Below are positions 1 through 8,368 of a DNA stretch of 25,721 nt, piece after piece. A model generated the notes under the pieces. It saw nothing but the letters and a program-made list of their open reading frames with translations. It did not search any database and was not told the DNA's origin. This DNA is from a virus. Where the stretch lies: positions 1 to 25,721 of IMG/VR virus record IMGVR_UViG_3300000101_000139; one strand, 5' to 3'. How positions within the stretch are numbered: position 1 is the stretch's first letter; each line of letters opens with the position of its first letter. The translations under genes were made by a program, and so were the position numbers.

Positions 1-65
1 ATAGTAGGAAAATCCTTACCAGTATATTTAATATCTTTGCTTATTTTTTTATTTATTGATGCCAT
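1..65 (-). CDS. Baseplate wedge gp6-like protein, N-terminus only (partial)
   Basis: The last 65 bases hold the first 21 codons of a minus-strand gene that leaves the window. Its N-terminus (MASINKKISKDIKYTGKDF...) resembles the start of gp6/J-type baseplate wedge proteins of T4-like phages, where a short basic stretch precedes a 'Y-x-G/S-(K/R)-DF' motif. It starts 7 bases after the stop of the gp25-like gene, the order expected in a baseplate cluster (25 then 6). Only the extreme N-terminus is visible, so the call rests on motif and position. Confidence 0.6.
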   Translation of the reverse strand, partial: MASINKKISKDIKYTGKDFPT

Positions 66-72
66 GTCTTTC

Positions 73-504
73 CTACATATTCATTACTGTTACACTACCA
101 TCTGAGCCGAACTTAAAAGTTACTGATTTAAACTCTGTGATATCATCAACTACACTAAAGTTTAACTCTACTACTACTTTATATTGATCTATATTTTCTA
201 TATCACGGTTAACTTTTACAGGTCCTAATTTTACATACGGTAGCCAAAATTTAACTGCATCCATTATCTCAGTACGGATCATAGAAGTTAAATCTCGAGT
301 ATTAGGTTCAAATAAAAATCTTCTTAAATTAGTACCAAACTGAGGTTGCATGATCCGTTCTCCTTTATTAGTTAATAAAAGATTAACTATATTAGTTTTA
401 GCTTGATCTAGAGTTGTATAATTTAATTTTAAATTAGATCTCCCTGAACCAAACGGTAACGCTATCCCTATACCAATATCATCTCTACCGAACAAATTTG
501 CCAT
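73..504 (-). CDS. Baseplate wedge protein, gp25-like (GPW_gp25 family)
   Basis: 143 residues, the usual size of the T4 gp25 / phage P2 gpW lysozyme-like family, a wedge component of contractile-tail baseplates and related injection machines. The middle carries the family signature: a segment about a linear array of loci, then 'NLLLTNKGERIMQPQFGTNL' (about residues 41-60) followed by RRFLFEP. The C-terminal half, with a conserved FSV...V.F.F pattern, also fits. It lies directly upstream of a gp6-like gene and is separated from the preceding gene by 3 bases, so all are probably co-transcribed late genes. The family assignment is strong; the assembly role is inferred from homologues. Confidence 0.9.
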   Translation of the reverse strand: MANLFGRDDIGIGIALPFGSGRSNLKLNYTTLDQAKTNIVNLLLTNKGERIMQPQFGTNLRRFLFEPNTRDLTSMIRTEIMDAVKFWLPYVKLGPVKVNRDIENIDQYKVVVELNFSVVDDITEFKSVTFKFGSDGSVTVMNM

Positions 505-507
505 TTT

Positions 508-1026
508 TTACTTTTTAAACTTTTTTACTAACTCAGAATAATCTCTAGTTAGTGCTTTTGCTACTCCAGGATCAACTTCAGTAGCATGATTAACTCCACC
601 TGCTACATTAGTTTTAGGCATCATTTCCTGTATGGATGGTGTTCCTGAAGGATCCATATCTCCATATCCCATTTTAGCTGCTAATGATGCTCTATCAAAA
701 CCTTGTGCTGAATCTGCAGTGTAGGATTGATTGTTCATAGTTGGATACTCTTGATTACCAGCCGCTATCTCTCCAGCAGTTTCATTAAGTATAGCATTTA
801 AAGTAGCATTTTTAGTGTACTGCTTTAAAGCTTTAGGTTTAGGTTTACGAGCTACTCGCTCAATACCATCTTGAAGACCTAATGCATGCTTTAATCCTTT
901 TTTGAATTCCTTCTTTGTAACTTGTGCTTTTGGTGCTTTACGCTCGTTTAATAGAGTACGTACTTCTTTACGAACCTCTTCACGAACAATTTTTCTTATA
1001 ACTTGTGCTAATTTGTTTGTTGACAT
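508..1026 (-). CDS. Hypothetical phage protein, charged N-terminal helix
   Basis: 172 residues, not recognised. Residues 5-70 are strongly charged and predicted helical (KIVREEVRKEVRTLLNERK and following Lys-rich segment), which would suit a coiled coil or scaffold-type contact. The second half is polar, rich in Ala, Gly and Asn, and ends in a Lys-rich helix. A good ribosome site (AGAGGAAAA) lies just before ATG. The gene sits between a probable virion protein and gp25, so a baseplate or tail role is plausible but unproven. Confidence 0.75.
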   Translation of the reverse strand: MSTNKLAQVIRKIVREEVRKEVRTLLNERKAPKAQVTKKEFKKGLKHALGLQDGIERVARKPKPKALKQYTKNATLNAILNETAGEIAAGNQEYPTMNNQSYTADSAQGFDRASLAAKMGYGDMDPSGTPSIQEMMPKTNVAGGVNHATEVDPGVAKALTRDYSELVKKFKK

Positions 1027-1093
1027 GTTTTTCCTCTAAATATACTTTATCATATATAAATATAACTATTACTAAATTGTCGGTTAAAAACCT

Positions 1094-1690
1094 CTATGAT
1101 ACTCCCATCCACGGCACAGGTGTAGGTACTGGTCCTGCAGGTGTTGGTACTAGCCCAGTATATAATCCTGATATCATGGTTAAATGTTGTGTAAATCCTG
1201 ATACTAAAATAGTTGCTATTAGTGAGCATTGGTTCGAATGAAATGCATCGTTTATAGTTGATGCTAATGCTGGTATAGCTCCAAGTCCTGGATCTAATTG
1301 TGTTACTCCAGGCGCTGGTGCTATCGTTGGAGGGTGAGGTGGTACTGGTTGGTACTGTACAGCTGCCCATGCATTTACAGTAGCAGTAGCTGCTGGTAGC
1401 CAACCTGGAACCCCGATATCTATACCTTCAGGTGGTACTTTAGCCTGATTAAATACTTGAGCAAATGAAGCTTTCCATCCACTCTCCATAGTTGCTTTTA
1501 CCCAACCACTAGCTACTAGATTATTATAAGGTATAATACCAGCTGTAGTAATTGCTAGCTCATACTCGTCAGCTATTTTTTTAGCAGTTGGTGCACCAGC
1601 TTGTTGCCAATCTTCATCTGTATCACCTTTTGCGAAACCGCAAAACCATGAGTTCATAGCTGCTGTAAATCCTGGCCAATTAGCTGGCAT
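1094..1690 (-). CDS. Putative virion protein near the baseplate
   Basis: 198 residues with no signal peptide or membrane helix. The N-terminal part (about 1-110) is a Trp-rich mixed segment; the C-terminal part has Pro-rich linkers (PVPPHPPTIAPAP near 117 and PTPAGPVPTPVP at the end). The PTPAGP motif also occurs near the C-terminus of the spike/hub-like protein encoded just upstream, suggesting the two belong to the same structure. ATG is preceded by AAGGAGATAGT, a clear ribosome site. A shifted reading of this gene overlaps a long minus-strand ORF at 1050-1403, which is a shadow. Function is inferred from context only. Confidence 0.75.
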   Translation of the reverse strand: MPANWPGFTAAMNSWFCGFAKGDTDEDWQQAGAPTAKKIADEYELAITTAGIIPYNNLVASGWVKATMESGWKASFAQVFNQAKVPPEGIDIGVPGWLPAATATVNAWAAVQYQPVPPHPPTIAPAPGVTQLDPGLGAIPALASTINDAFHSNQCSLIATILVSGFTQHLTMISGLYTGLVPTPAGPVPTPVPWMGVS

Positions 1691-1704
1691 ATACTATCTC
1701 CTTA

Positions 1705-3162
1705 CTATCCGTTTCTTTGTACCCAAACCGTATCACTATAACTGGTAGCTAGGGTTGATTTTAATGTTGCAACATCTGCTTGATGTGCTGCATATTGTGG
1801 TGCCTGTATTGGTGGCCCTGATGGACCTGCTGGTGTTGGGTGTATTTCTGACTGTAATGTTGTTAACCATGCATCAAGGATATCACATAAAGTACTTTTC
1901 CATAAATCATCCTCATCTCCTAATACAAGAGGGTGCCCTTTTGTAGCTTGAGTTGCACCGACTCCTCCATCATCTTCTGATTGTTGAGACTTACCTAAAT
2001 ATATCAGAGGAGCTTCTATTTCTAATTTTTCAGTTGCATTTAAGTAAATGGATGGAGTATCAACTAAAAATTCACTACCTGCATCAAATGTCATATCAGT
2101 TTCTGTAGTTAATCCAATTCCCCCTCCTCCAAAAATATATGTACCAGCTTCCCTACTATTAAATACTAATCTATTTGAGGTTAATAATATCTGACCTTGA
2201 CGTTCACCCTCTGCATCTATTAAGTCATCAGTTGTCGGGGCTGTTAAGTCTTCACCTACTGTATTTTCTCCTGCTTCAAAAGATAGTGCATCGTATTTAG
2301 TAGACCCAAAAGTTAAAGGTATTGTTTGACCTTTAGTCATCCAGATTGTACCAGCTGCTGTATCCGGATTCTCTATTACATGCTCCCCACCATCTTCTAA
2401 ATCTTGATCTTGACCGTTACGAATTATAATTAAAGGTTCGGCTGGGTCATTAGTAGATGGGTCAGACCATAAATTAGGTACATCAGGGTCTACTACTGCT
2501 GAACCAAATCGTATAGAATGACCAAATCTACCTTCAATAGTAAAATCTCCTTCGTAAGGCTGTATTGGTCTAATACGTGGCTGTTCTTTAAATGTTCTAC
2601 CGAACTCTATATCACTACCCTCATCTCCTGATATATTAGGATTACCAAATCCTACTTCTTTATACTCAGCTATCTTATCCTTATCCGCTGAGGATATATC
2701 AGGTTCAGGTATACTTAGAAATGGTATAGCGTTATGGTGTACTGATCCCCAAATATTTAGTATATCATGGTAATACATTTGAGTACTATCAGGTTGATCA
2801 ACTGAGTTTTTTTCGCAATATTCTGAAATTAGTACTATCTCGTGAATAAGCGGGTATTGCTTAACATTACGAGTCAATGGTACTGCCCAGCTTAATTTAT
2901 CTAAATCTTCTACATTAGCATCACTAAATATACGTCTAACTTGAATACAACCAATTTGCTCTTCAGGGTCAGGTATAGTAGAGTCGTAATTAGGGTGTGA
3001 AGAGTTAAGTACTATATCTACTACTTCAGCCGGCTCAGTATGATAGGTATCAACTTTAAGATTCTGTTGAAAATCGAGGTCATGCTGAGTAACTGGAGCT
3101 GCTGGCCCATATGGGCGATAACTTTTACCTTTGTTATTCTTTACTTTTGAGTATCCGGCCAT
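1705..3162 (-). CDS. Baseplate hub/spike-like protein (gp5 or VgrG-type organisation)
   Basis: 485 residues. The N-terminal 150 residues contain an OB-fold-like beta region including a short GCIQVRRI stretch. The middle has the motif GDFTIEGRFGHSIRFGS (about 205-221), common in hub/spike proteins of contractile tails. Residues 330-400 form a repetitive beta segment with IYLNATEKLEIEAPLIYLG, like the gp5_C/VgrG triple beta-helix. The C-terminus has the 'KGHPLVLGD...TPAGPSGPP' pattern of such proteins. The start overlaps the upstream gene by 29 bases. It probably forms the membrane-piercing centre of the baseplate. No lysozyme domain is evident, unlike T4 gp5. Confidence 0.7.
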   Translation of the reverse strand: MAGYSKVKNNKGKSYRPYGPAAPVTQHDLDFQQNLKVDTYHTEPAEVVDIVLNSSHPNYDSTIPDPEEQIGCIQVRRIFSDANVEDLDKLSWAVPLTRNVKQYPLIHEIVLISEYCEKNSVDQPDSTQMYYHDILNIWGSVHHNAIPFLSIPEPDISSADKDKIAEYKEVGFGNPNISGDEGSDIEFGRTFKEQPRIRPIQPYEGDFTIEGRFGHSIRFGSAVVDPDVPNLWSDPSTNDPAEPLIIIRNGQDQDLEDGGEHVIENPDTAAGTIWMTKGQTIPLTFGSTKYDALSFEAGENTVGEDLTAPTTDDLIDAEGERQGQILLTSNRLVFNSREAGTYIFGGGGIGLTTETDMTFDAGSEFLVDTPSIYLNATEKLEIEAPLIYLGKSQQSEDDGGVGATQATKGHPLVLGDEDDLWKSTLCDILDAWLTTLQSEIHPTPAGPSGPPIQAPQYAAHQADVATLKSTLATSYSDTVWVQRNG

Positions 3163-3529
3163 TTTCTACACCCTTAATCTTATCATCTATATTAGCGTTA
3201 TTTTTTTCAATAGCGTTTAGCTCTTCAAGTAGCTGTGCTTTTTCTTCTTCTGAAATACCAAAATCGCTCTCACCTTGACCGTTATTACCAATAAGTCGTT
3301 GAACTACTGCTAGAAGTTTAGCTAATTGATCATCATTTTTTACACTAACTTCTAAATAATCCTTTATTAATGGTACTATAATAGTAGCATCACCTATGTT
3401 TTGAACAAACGGCTTTAATTCAGATATTAATAAATTTATCTGAGACTCCTTCTTCTTGGATGCACCATATAAATCTTTAGCAATATCTGAAAAGCTTTTT
3501 CCTTTAAATATTTCACTATCTTTATCCAT
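3134..3529 (-). CDS. Conserved phage protein, helical, unknown function
   Basis: 131 residues, mostly predicted alpha-helix with a charged, Glu/Lys-rich C-terminal third that could form a coiled coil (about residues 88-125). No catalytic motif is visible. It overlaps the spike-like gene by 29 bases and lies 9 bases from the sigma factor gene, so it is translated in the same operon. The overlap suggests translational coupling with the hub protein and hence a possible tail or assembly role. Confidence 0.75.
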   Translation of the reverse strand: MDKDSEIFKGKSFSDIAKDLYGASKKKESQINLLISELKPFVQNIGDATIIVPLIKDYLEVSVKNDDQLAKLLAVVQRLIGNNGQGESDFGISEEEKAQLLEELNAIEKNNANIDDKIKGVENGRILKSKE

Positions 3530-3538
3530 ATATAATAA

Positions 3539-4351
3539 TTAGAAATATTTAGAATTTTGTTTACTGGAACTTGCTATAGTATTATCAAGTCGACCAGTTT
3601 TTTGATAATCTTCCCACATTTCACGATATATACGACGCATTTGATTAACTACTTTAGTTATATATTGAGTTTTAACATCAGCCATTTCTCGGATCATAAT
3701 ATATAATGCTTTTTTATTATATATTTCTATATTTTCTCTGCGCCTGAATAACTCAGCTATAGCAGCTGCTACACGTATATCCTTTTTTCTAGTAAATATA
3801 GTGTTAAGATTTGCATCCCAATACTCAACCATTAAGTCAGTAAAATCCTTTCGTGCTTCTTTAATATCTTCACGAACTATTTCATTAGTAATATTACGCT
3901 TAACATCAATAGCATCTACAGAAGTACGCTGCTTCATTTTTTTATAATTTTCGTTGTTATTATAAATTAAATAATTTTTAGCAACTATACTAAAATAAGA
4001 ATAAGCTTTTGAACCTTTAGTTGGATCATACTTATCAATTTTCTCTATAAGATAAGCAACTACTTCAGCTTGTACGTCAACATAAGGATCGTCGAAGCAG
4101 TAAAATTTAAAGGTATGAATAATATTTTCTGTAAGCTTCATGAACGGTTTATGTATATGTTGAGAATAAACCTTATTACGCAAAAAATAATCAGGTTCAT
4201 TATTATAAGCTATAATAGCGCGTTCATTTTCTTCGTGAAAATACCCTCTCCGTTTTTTTGCTTTTGTTACCTTACGTTCTGTTTCGAACTCATCGTACCA
4301 TTCATAAAATTCCTGTACTGGTGATAAGCTAGCGCTTACTTGATTTATCAT
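3539..4351 (-). CDS. RNA polymerase sigma factor, T4 gp55-like (late transcription)
   Basis: 270 residues. Residues about 81-131 match sigma-70 region 2: an acidic-aromatic start (FDDPYVDVQAEVVAYLI), then IDKYDPTKGSKAYSYFSIVAKNYLI, the pattern that binds the core polymerase and melts promoter DNA. The protein is short and lacks an evident sigma region 4, as in phage-type late sigma factors such as T4 gp55. It sits next to baseplate genes. The promoters in this window are host-type, so the DNA sequence it recognises is not obvious here. Its assignment as a sigma factor is firm; the specific gp55 orthology is inferred. Confidence 0.8.
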   Translation of the reverse strand: MINQVSASLSPVQEFYEWYDEFETERKVTKAKKRRGYFHEENERAIIAYNNEPDYFLRNKVYSQHIHKPFMKLTENIIHTFKFYCFDDPYVDVQAEVVAYLIEKIDKYDPTKGSKAYSYFSIVAKNYLIYNNNENYKKMKQRTSVDAIDVKRNITNEIVREDIKEARKDFTDLMVEYWDANLNTIFTRKKDIRVAAAIAELFRRRENIEIYNKKALYIMIREMADVKTQYITKVVNQMRRIYREMWEDYQKTGRLDNTIASSSKQNSKYF

Positions 4352-4619
4352 CCTCTTCTCCGAGTGTGTCTAATTTTTGTATAATTGATTTGAGCTCTTT
4401 AAAAAAGTAACCTACTTCATCATCTGATGAAAAAGAGCCTTTATTATCTATCTTTTTAATCTCTCTATTCATATCAGTAATTGTCTTTGAGAACTCTTTT
4501 ACCCATGTTTCTAGGTTTTCTATATACTCCTCACCCTGCTCATATTTACGTAGCAGGTTATGTATAATATACAGAGTGATAGCAAGAGCTAGCGTAAGTA
4601 TTATAATTGTTATTATCAT
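4329..4619 (-). CDS. Small membrane protein with coiled coil
   Basis: 96 residues. The N-terminus is a single strong hydrophobic helix (MIITIIILTLALAITLYIIH), with no basic residues before it, followed by a charged helical tail rich in Glu and Lys (residues 25-85) that could form a coiled coil. The gene overlaps the sigma factor start by 23 bases and the HD-hydrolase stop by 4 bases (ATGA), so it is tightly embedded in the operon. Function unknown; a cytoplasmic-tailed inner-membrane protein is the simplest reading. Confidence 0.7.
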   Translation of the reverse strand: MIITIIILTLALAITLYIIHNLLRKYEQGEEYIENLETWVKEFSKTITDMNREIKKIDNKGSFSSDDEVGYFFKELKSIIQKLDTLGEEDDKSSKR

Positions 4620-5437
4620 CCGAATAACTCATCAAATAATTTACTAGCATCTGAACCTGTATTCAGCTGTGACTTTGGAGAAGGTTTCTTTTTAGGTGTA
4701 GGTTTAGGAGCTGATGAAGGCTTCTTAACTACATGATCCATCATTTTATCTTTAGGAACATCTGTTAATGTTCTAGTACCTTGTAGTCCATTCTCACCAT
4801 ATTTCCATCTCTCCCACTCTACTCTCGAAGCTATCATATCAGCTTGATGGAGTATTAATGGTAGGTTAGAACGTAGTCTTGAATCTGGATTAAAGCTAAC
4901 TAGATAGGGTTTATTAGCTTCCTCATACATACCATCATGTATTCTAATACCTAAAAACTCATTCCAAGAATACTTAATACCAAAATGTTGTAATAAGAAT
5001 AAGCTCCTATCAGGTACTAAGCTGAATTCAGTTTTAGGATTAACAGTATAAAGAGCACCTTGATTCTTTCTATGCCACTCAGATTCGTTAGGTATGTATG
5101 TATCATTTTCTAAATCACCAACCTTACCTAAGTCATGGTTTAATGCGGCAAACATAAGCTCTTCAACTGAGTAATTATCTGTGTAAGCACCTTGCATCAT
5201 CCATGAGTTGTAAAGATCAAATGCGCAATCCATAACACGTAATACGTGATCTACATACCCTCCTGCGAAACAGTTATGATAATGTTCTCTCGAGCTTGCT
5301 GGAGCAAACATCATCCTGTCTGCAAAATGATTATACATCTCCAGAAGCTTCTCTTGACGCTCTCCTGTGAATTGGTGATTAATACGACCTATTAAGTCAT
5401 CCCAATTTCCTTTAATTTGTTGTTCGTTTAATTTCAT
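4616..5437 (-). CDS. HD-domain phosphohydrolase with possible sliding-clamp-binding tail
   Basis: 273 residues. Metal-binding HD residues are visible: His64 in VDHVLRV, His101-Asp102 in NHDLGK, and Asp200 in LHQAD. HD enzymes hydrolyse nucleotides or related phosphomonoesters, so a role in nucleotide metabolism or signal removal is plausible. The C-terminal 35 residues are a Lys/Pro/Ser linker ending in SKLFDELFG. This resembles the hydrophobic C-terminal clamp-binding peptides of T4-group DNA polymerases (LFDMF in RB69). The tail suggests recruitment to the phage sliding clamp, which is inference. It overlaps the membrane gene by 4 bases. Confidence 0.8.
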   Translation of the reverse strand: MKLNEQQIKGNWDDLIGRINHQFTGERQEKLLEMYNHFADRMMFAPASSREHYHNCFAGGYVDHVLRVMDCAFDLYNSWMMQGAYTDNYSVEELMFAALNHDLGKVGDLENDTYIPNESEWHRKNQGALYTVNPKTEFSLVPDRSLFLLQHFGIKYSWNEFLGIRIHDGMYEEANKPYLVSFNPDSRLRSNLPLILHQADMIASRVEWERWKYGENGLQGTRTLTDVPKDKMMDHVVKKPSSAPKPTPKKKPSPKSQLNTGSDASKLFDELFG

Positions 5438-5446
5438 ATTAATATA

Positions 5447-6097
5447 TTAATGTATTATTCCGTCAATGACACCCAACTTTTGAGCATCTTTAGAAGATAA
5501 ATATAAATCTGTCTTTGTTTGCTCAGACCAGAATTTTTTATCTTTAATAGTTTTTTCTCCTAGAATAGCATTAGCCATATCCTCTAGATGAGCGTTATAT
5601 TTATGAGCTGCTTTAAGATCAGATGATTTACCAGCTTGCATAGATGAGCCTTCATGTATCATAATTGTAGATCTCTTACTCGCTAGACGTTTACCAGTAC
5701 CACAAGCCAATATCATAGCTGCTGCACTCATCGCTTTCCCTCTACATATAGTATTAACTTTAATATCGCTATTTCTTTCTAAACTCTCTATGTAGTCTAT
5801 AATACCAAACATCTCATATACATCACCACCTACTGAATCTATTATAACATTAATGGGTGAAGAATCACCCTCTTCCCTATTCTTAATAATAGCACGACAT
5901 CTAACCATAAAATCGTATAAGCCAAAATCTTCTATTTCACCTACTATATAGACTACACTATCCTCTACATCAACTGCAAATTCAATCTCTTTATATAGAT
6001 GTTTTTTTTCTAAATCATCTTCATAATAAACTTCCTCTTCAGTTGTATTAGTCTTTACTTGCTCTTCATCGTAATTTCCGTATATATCTCGTGCCAT
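5447..6097 (-). CDS. ClpP-like serine protease
   Basis: 216 residues, close to ClpP length. The fold signature is visible: INVIIDSVGGDVYEMFGIIDYI at about 82-103 (oxyanion/substrate strand), the nucleophile Ser124 in GKAMSAAAM, the catalytic His148 in TIMIHEG, and Asp160 in GKSSDLKAA in the place of the ClpP Asp. The C-terminus has the DLYLSSKDAQKLGVID stretch typical of ClpP. ClpP degrades proteins presented by ClpX/ClpA unfoldases, or acts as a phage prohead protease in some families. No partner ATPase is in this window. Its presence with a phage tmRNA is notable. Confidence 0.9.
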   Translation of the reverse strand: MARDIYGNYDEEQVKTNTTEEEVYYEDDLEKKHLYKEIEFAVDVEDSVVYIVGEIEDFGLYDFMVRCRAIIKNREEGDSSPINVIIDSVGGDVYEMFGIIDYIESLERNSDIKVNTICRGKAMSAAAMILACGTGKRLASKRSTIMIHEGSSMQAGKSSDLKAAHKYNAHLEDMANAILGEKTIKDKKFWSEQTKTDLYLSSKDAQKLGVIDGIIH

Positions 6098-6099
6098 AA

Positions 6100-6309
6100 T
6101 TATCCTTTTAATATTTGTTTTAATTTATCAAATGGCTTCGTCTTACCTTCAAAAGCCTCTTCAACACTTATACTATCATAACCGAGTGCACAAGCTAGAC
6201 GCTTACATACTCTTTTAAAGTCATGTATGTCTACATTTTCATTAACATCTAATTCAACCTTCTGAATTTCTTTAGAGTATGTACCACGGGTGTATATTAG
6301 TTTATCCAT
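6100..6309 (-). CDS. Small hypothetical protein
   Basis: 69 residues, short and unrecognised. It begins with a beta-like N-terminus and continues into two charged helices (DFKRVCKRLACALGY and a Lys-rich C-terminal helix). It is separated from the ClpP-like gene by 2 bases and from a putative leaderless promoter (−7 box ending 6 nt before ATG, see 6315-6344) by 5 bases. Thus it is probably the first gene of the transcript that continues into the protease, HD-hydrolase and sigma genes. Confidence 0.7.
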   Translation of the reverse strand: MDKLIYTRGTYSKEIQKVELDVNENVDIHDFKRVCKRLACALGYDSISVEEAFEGKTKPFDKLKQILKG

Positions 6310-6314
6310 AATGT

Positions 6315-6344
6315 ATAATATACGAAAAATAAATTTAAGATCAA
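6315..6344 (-). promoter_or_regulatory. Host-type promoter for the 6309-and-down operon
   Basis: On the minus strand: TTG (6342-6344), a 19-base spacer, then TATATTAT (6315-6322), preceded by TTTTTCG. The Bacteroidota consensus is TTG / TAnnTTTG with a 19-21 base spacer. Only 5 bases separate the -7 box from ATG, so the transcript would start at or near the start codon. Confidence 0.7.
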
Positions 6345-6853
6345 ACTAATCTAATTTTTAATTTACGACTAATTTTTTTAATTTGAGATTCAATAGATTT
6401 TTTATCTTTTTTAAGAGAAGCTTTTTTTAACTGTTTTTTGAGATCATATAACTCTGCCATTAACGAACGTTTTACAGCTTCACGCTCTCGTTTAGTTAAT
6501 CGCTTTTTAGTTTTTTTAGATTCTATAATTGTGGCTGGAAGTGTACCTTTTAATTTAGGTTGTTCAGTACCTTTATGAAACACGTTACCCTCTCTATCAA
6601 CAAACTCGTTCATCCATTGCCAACCCTTAGGTCTACCTGTCGGTTTATATCTTGGAGTAAATTTAGGTGGTTCAGTAATTCGATTTACACATTTATGGCA
6701 AAGAGTAGCAGTAGTATCTATATTTACTTTAACCCACTCTCCACAAAACCTACCTGACCAGTATTTACCACCCTCAATACTGTTACGGCATATCATCCAT
6801 CGCTCACCATTCTCAATATAACTTTTGTAGACTGTTGTATTCTTCTTTGCCAT
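6341..6853 (-). CDS. Conserved phage protein with four cysteines, possible zinc-binding
   Basis: 170 residues. Cys22, Cys37, Cys52 and Cys55 (last two as LCHKC) are placed like a zinc-binding site. The middle has PRYKPTGRPKGWQWMNEFVDREGN, a Trp/Gly-rich stretch that looks like a conserved core, and the C-terminal 70 residues are a Lys-rich helix (KKSIESQIKKISRKLKIR). The fold is not recognised; a nucleic-acid-binding role is suggested by the basic tail only. The start follows a promoter with 5 bases between the -7 box and ATG. Confidence 0.75.
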   Translation of the reverse strand: MAKKNTTVYKSYIENGERWMICRNSIEGGKYWSGRFCGEWVKVNIDTTATLCHKCVNRITEPPKFTPRYKPTGRPKGWQWMNEFVDREGNVFHKGTEQPKLKGTLPATIIESKKTKKRLTKREREAVKRSLMAELYDLKKQLKKASLKKDKKSIESQIKKISRKLKIRLV

Positions 6854-6858
6854 ATAAT

Positions 6859-6889
6859 TAAATATACGAAAAAAAAATTAGTTAACCAA
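6859..6889 (-). promoter_or_regulatory. Host-type promoter for the 6853 gene
   Basis: Minus strand: TTG (6887-6889), 20-base spacer ending TTTTTCG, then TATATTTA (6859-6866). Five bases lie between the -7 box and ATG at 6853, so the mRNA would be leaderless or almost so. The TTG sits just inside the intergenic gap beside the stop of the membrane protein gene. Confidence 0.75.
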
Positions 6890-6890
6890 C

Positions 6891-8192
6891 TTACCCTCTA
6901 TATTTGTAACTTTTTTTAACTCGAGCTATCGGGGGCGGGCGCTTAACTACTCGTTTTTTAGATTTATTTTTCTTAGATTCAACCATACCAATTAACTTTT
7001 CTTTATCAGTTTTCTCTACTTCACCATGATATAATTCGTGCTCTGATTCGTTACCTTCTATAGGAGTATCAACGCTCTCCTTAACTTCCTCTTGTTTAGC
7101 TTCTAATAACTCTTCTTCTTCTAGAACATCAATCCAAGCATCTAAACCATTCTGCACCTTCGCAGTACCTAATATTTTTTCATTAGTTTTTATAGCAGTC
7201 TCTAAATCATCTACTACTAAATCTTTTTTTTCTATTTTAATACTTTCTGTTATACTAGATTTTATTTTATCTTGATTTGCTTTAACTCTTTGTTTTAATT
7301 CTGGGGAAGGTTCATTCCACTCTGCAGGTATAGGGTATGGTTTGTTAAATTCCATTCCTTCAGGTACTGACAATACTATATCAGAATCTCTACCTCTTAC
7401 TTGAGCGAACGCCATGTTAGCTGCAACTACTAGTGCTATAGCTAAAGGATCAAATACAAATATTATAAGTAATAAGAACCAGTTAACAACTCTATTCATA
7501 GGTTGACCGGTAGTTTCTGCTAGATATTTAAGTGGACCTAATTCACTCTCCGCTTCATTAGATATCTCTTTATCTAGTAATGATACATCAGTTTTATTAA
7601 TTGAATCCATTACAGCTTCAATTTTTATATTAATATCATTTCTATTTGTTGTAGCAGTTGATAATTCACTTTGTAACGCTCTACGAGCTGATGAAGAGGA
7701 TGTTGTAATTAACTGACCTGATTCTTTATCTATGTATTGTACCTGAGCTGGATTAGATAAAGCTATCCTTAAATCTGAAATTGATTTAGTTAAACTAGCC
7801 TTTTCTATCTTAAGATCTTGCTTCTGCTCTTCATACCTAACCTGCTTTTGATTTAAAATCATTAACGATTTATCTAGTAGTTCTGATTGATTTGCAGTTG
7901 ATTGGTATGCTCCAGATAGAAATCCATATATACCTCCTGATGTTATTAATATTAAAACAAAGCATGCAATTGAAAGGTAAGCTCTTAAGCCTTTATTAAT
8001 AGTATCCCAGTATTGGTAAAGCAGTGACGCTACCACAAGTTTAGCGAACTCGAGTGAACCTGCCATAATCATAACTTGAAAGCTAGCTCCTGCAAATAGT
8101 TTACTTAAACCATAAACAGAATAGAATGCTGCTGAACCTGAAACAGCTAGTGCACTTAACGCTATTAATAGTGGAAACAGCTGTTTACGCAT
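6891..8192 (-). CDS. Multi-pass membrane protein with central coiled coil
   Basis: 433 residues. Hydrophobic segments are seen at about 4-28, 36-60 and 68-95, then a long charged coiled-coil region (about 98-205), then another hydrophobic segment at about 234-262 (NWFLLLIIFVFDPLAIALVVAANMAFA). The last 170 residues are hydrophilic, with Glu-rich then Lys-rich stretches (KKNKSKKRVVKRPPP). DUF4407-like membrane proteins share this plan of TM segments around a coil; the match is by topology only. It lies in a single-gene stretch between two promoters. Function unknown; inner-membrane location inferred. Confidence 0.7.
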   Translation of the reverse strand: MRKQLFPLLIALSALAVSGSAAFYSVYGLSKLFAGASFQVMIMAGSLEFAKLVVASLLYQYWDTINKGLRAYLSIACFVLILITSGGIYGFLSGAYQSTANQSELLDKSLMILNQKQVRYEEQKQDLKIEKASLTKSISDLRIALSNPAQVQYIDKESGQLITTSSSSARRALQSELSTATTNRNDINIKIEAVMDSINKTDVSLLDKEISNEAESELGPLKYLAETTGQPMNRVVNWFLLLIIFVFDPLAIALVVAANMAFAQVRGRDSDIVLSVPEGMEFNKPYPIPAEWNEPSPELKQRVKANQDKIKSSITESIKIEKKDLVVDDLETAIKTNEKILGTAKVQNGLDAWIDVLEEEELLEAKQEEVKESVDTPIEGNESEHELYHGEVEKTDKEKLIGMVESKKNKSKKRVVKRPPPIARVKKSYKYRG

Positions 8193-8194
8193 TA

Positions 8195-8368
8195 CTATCC
8201 TTCTAGTTCAGTAAAATTAACTATTTGTTTATTTATTGATTGTAACTTATTTATAATACCTACAGCTTCTGCTTTAGATATAGCATTAGATTCTAACCCT
8301 CTCTTTAATGTTTCAAGAAGATTAGATATAGCTTCGGCTCTATTTTGTACTTGATCTTTATATTTCAT
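8195..8368 (-). CDS. Small helical protein
   Basis: 57 residues from an ATG at 8368 to TAG at 8195. Sequence is fully helical and charged (MKYKDQVQNRAEAISNLLET then LKRGLESNAISKAEAVG...). It ends 3 bases before the start of the membrane protein gene, so it would be co-translated with it. The composition and length suggest a real peptide with no known motif. Confidence 0.6.
   Translation of the reverse strand: MKYKDQVQNRAEAISNLLETLKRGLESNAISKAEAVGIINKLQSINKQIVNFTELEG

Noticed and set aside
1005-1241. Plus-strand 78-residue ORF and a minus-strand ORF at 1050-1403 in the virion-protein gene
   Set aside because: Both overlap the well-formed 1094-1690 frame in other frames and have low-complexity, Ser/Thr/Cys-rich products typical of shadows.
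1755-1946. Plus-strand ORF inside the spike-like gene
   Set aside because: Shadow of the 485-residue gene; hydrophobic antisense product without a ribosome site.
4070-4324. Plus-strand ORF opposite the sigma factor
   Set aside because: Shadow with no start signals, coding strand is clearly minus.
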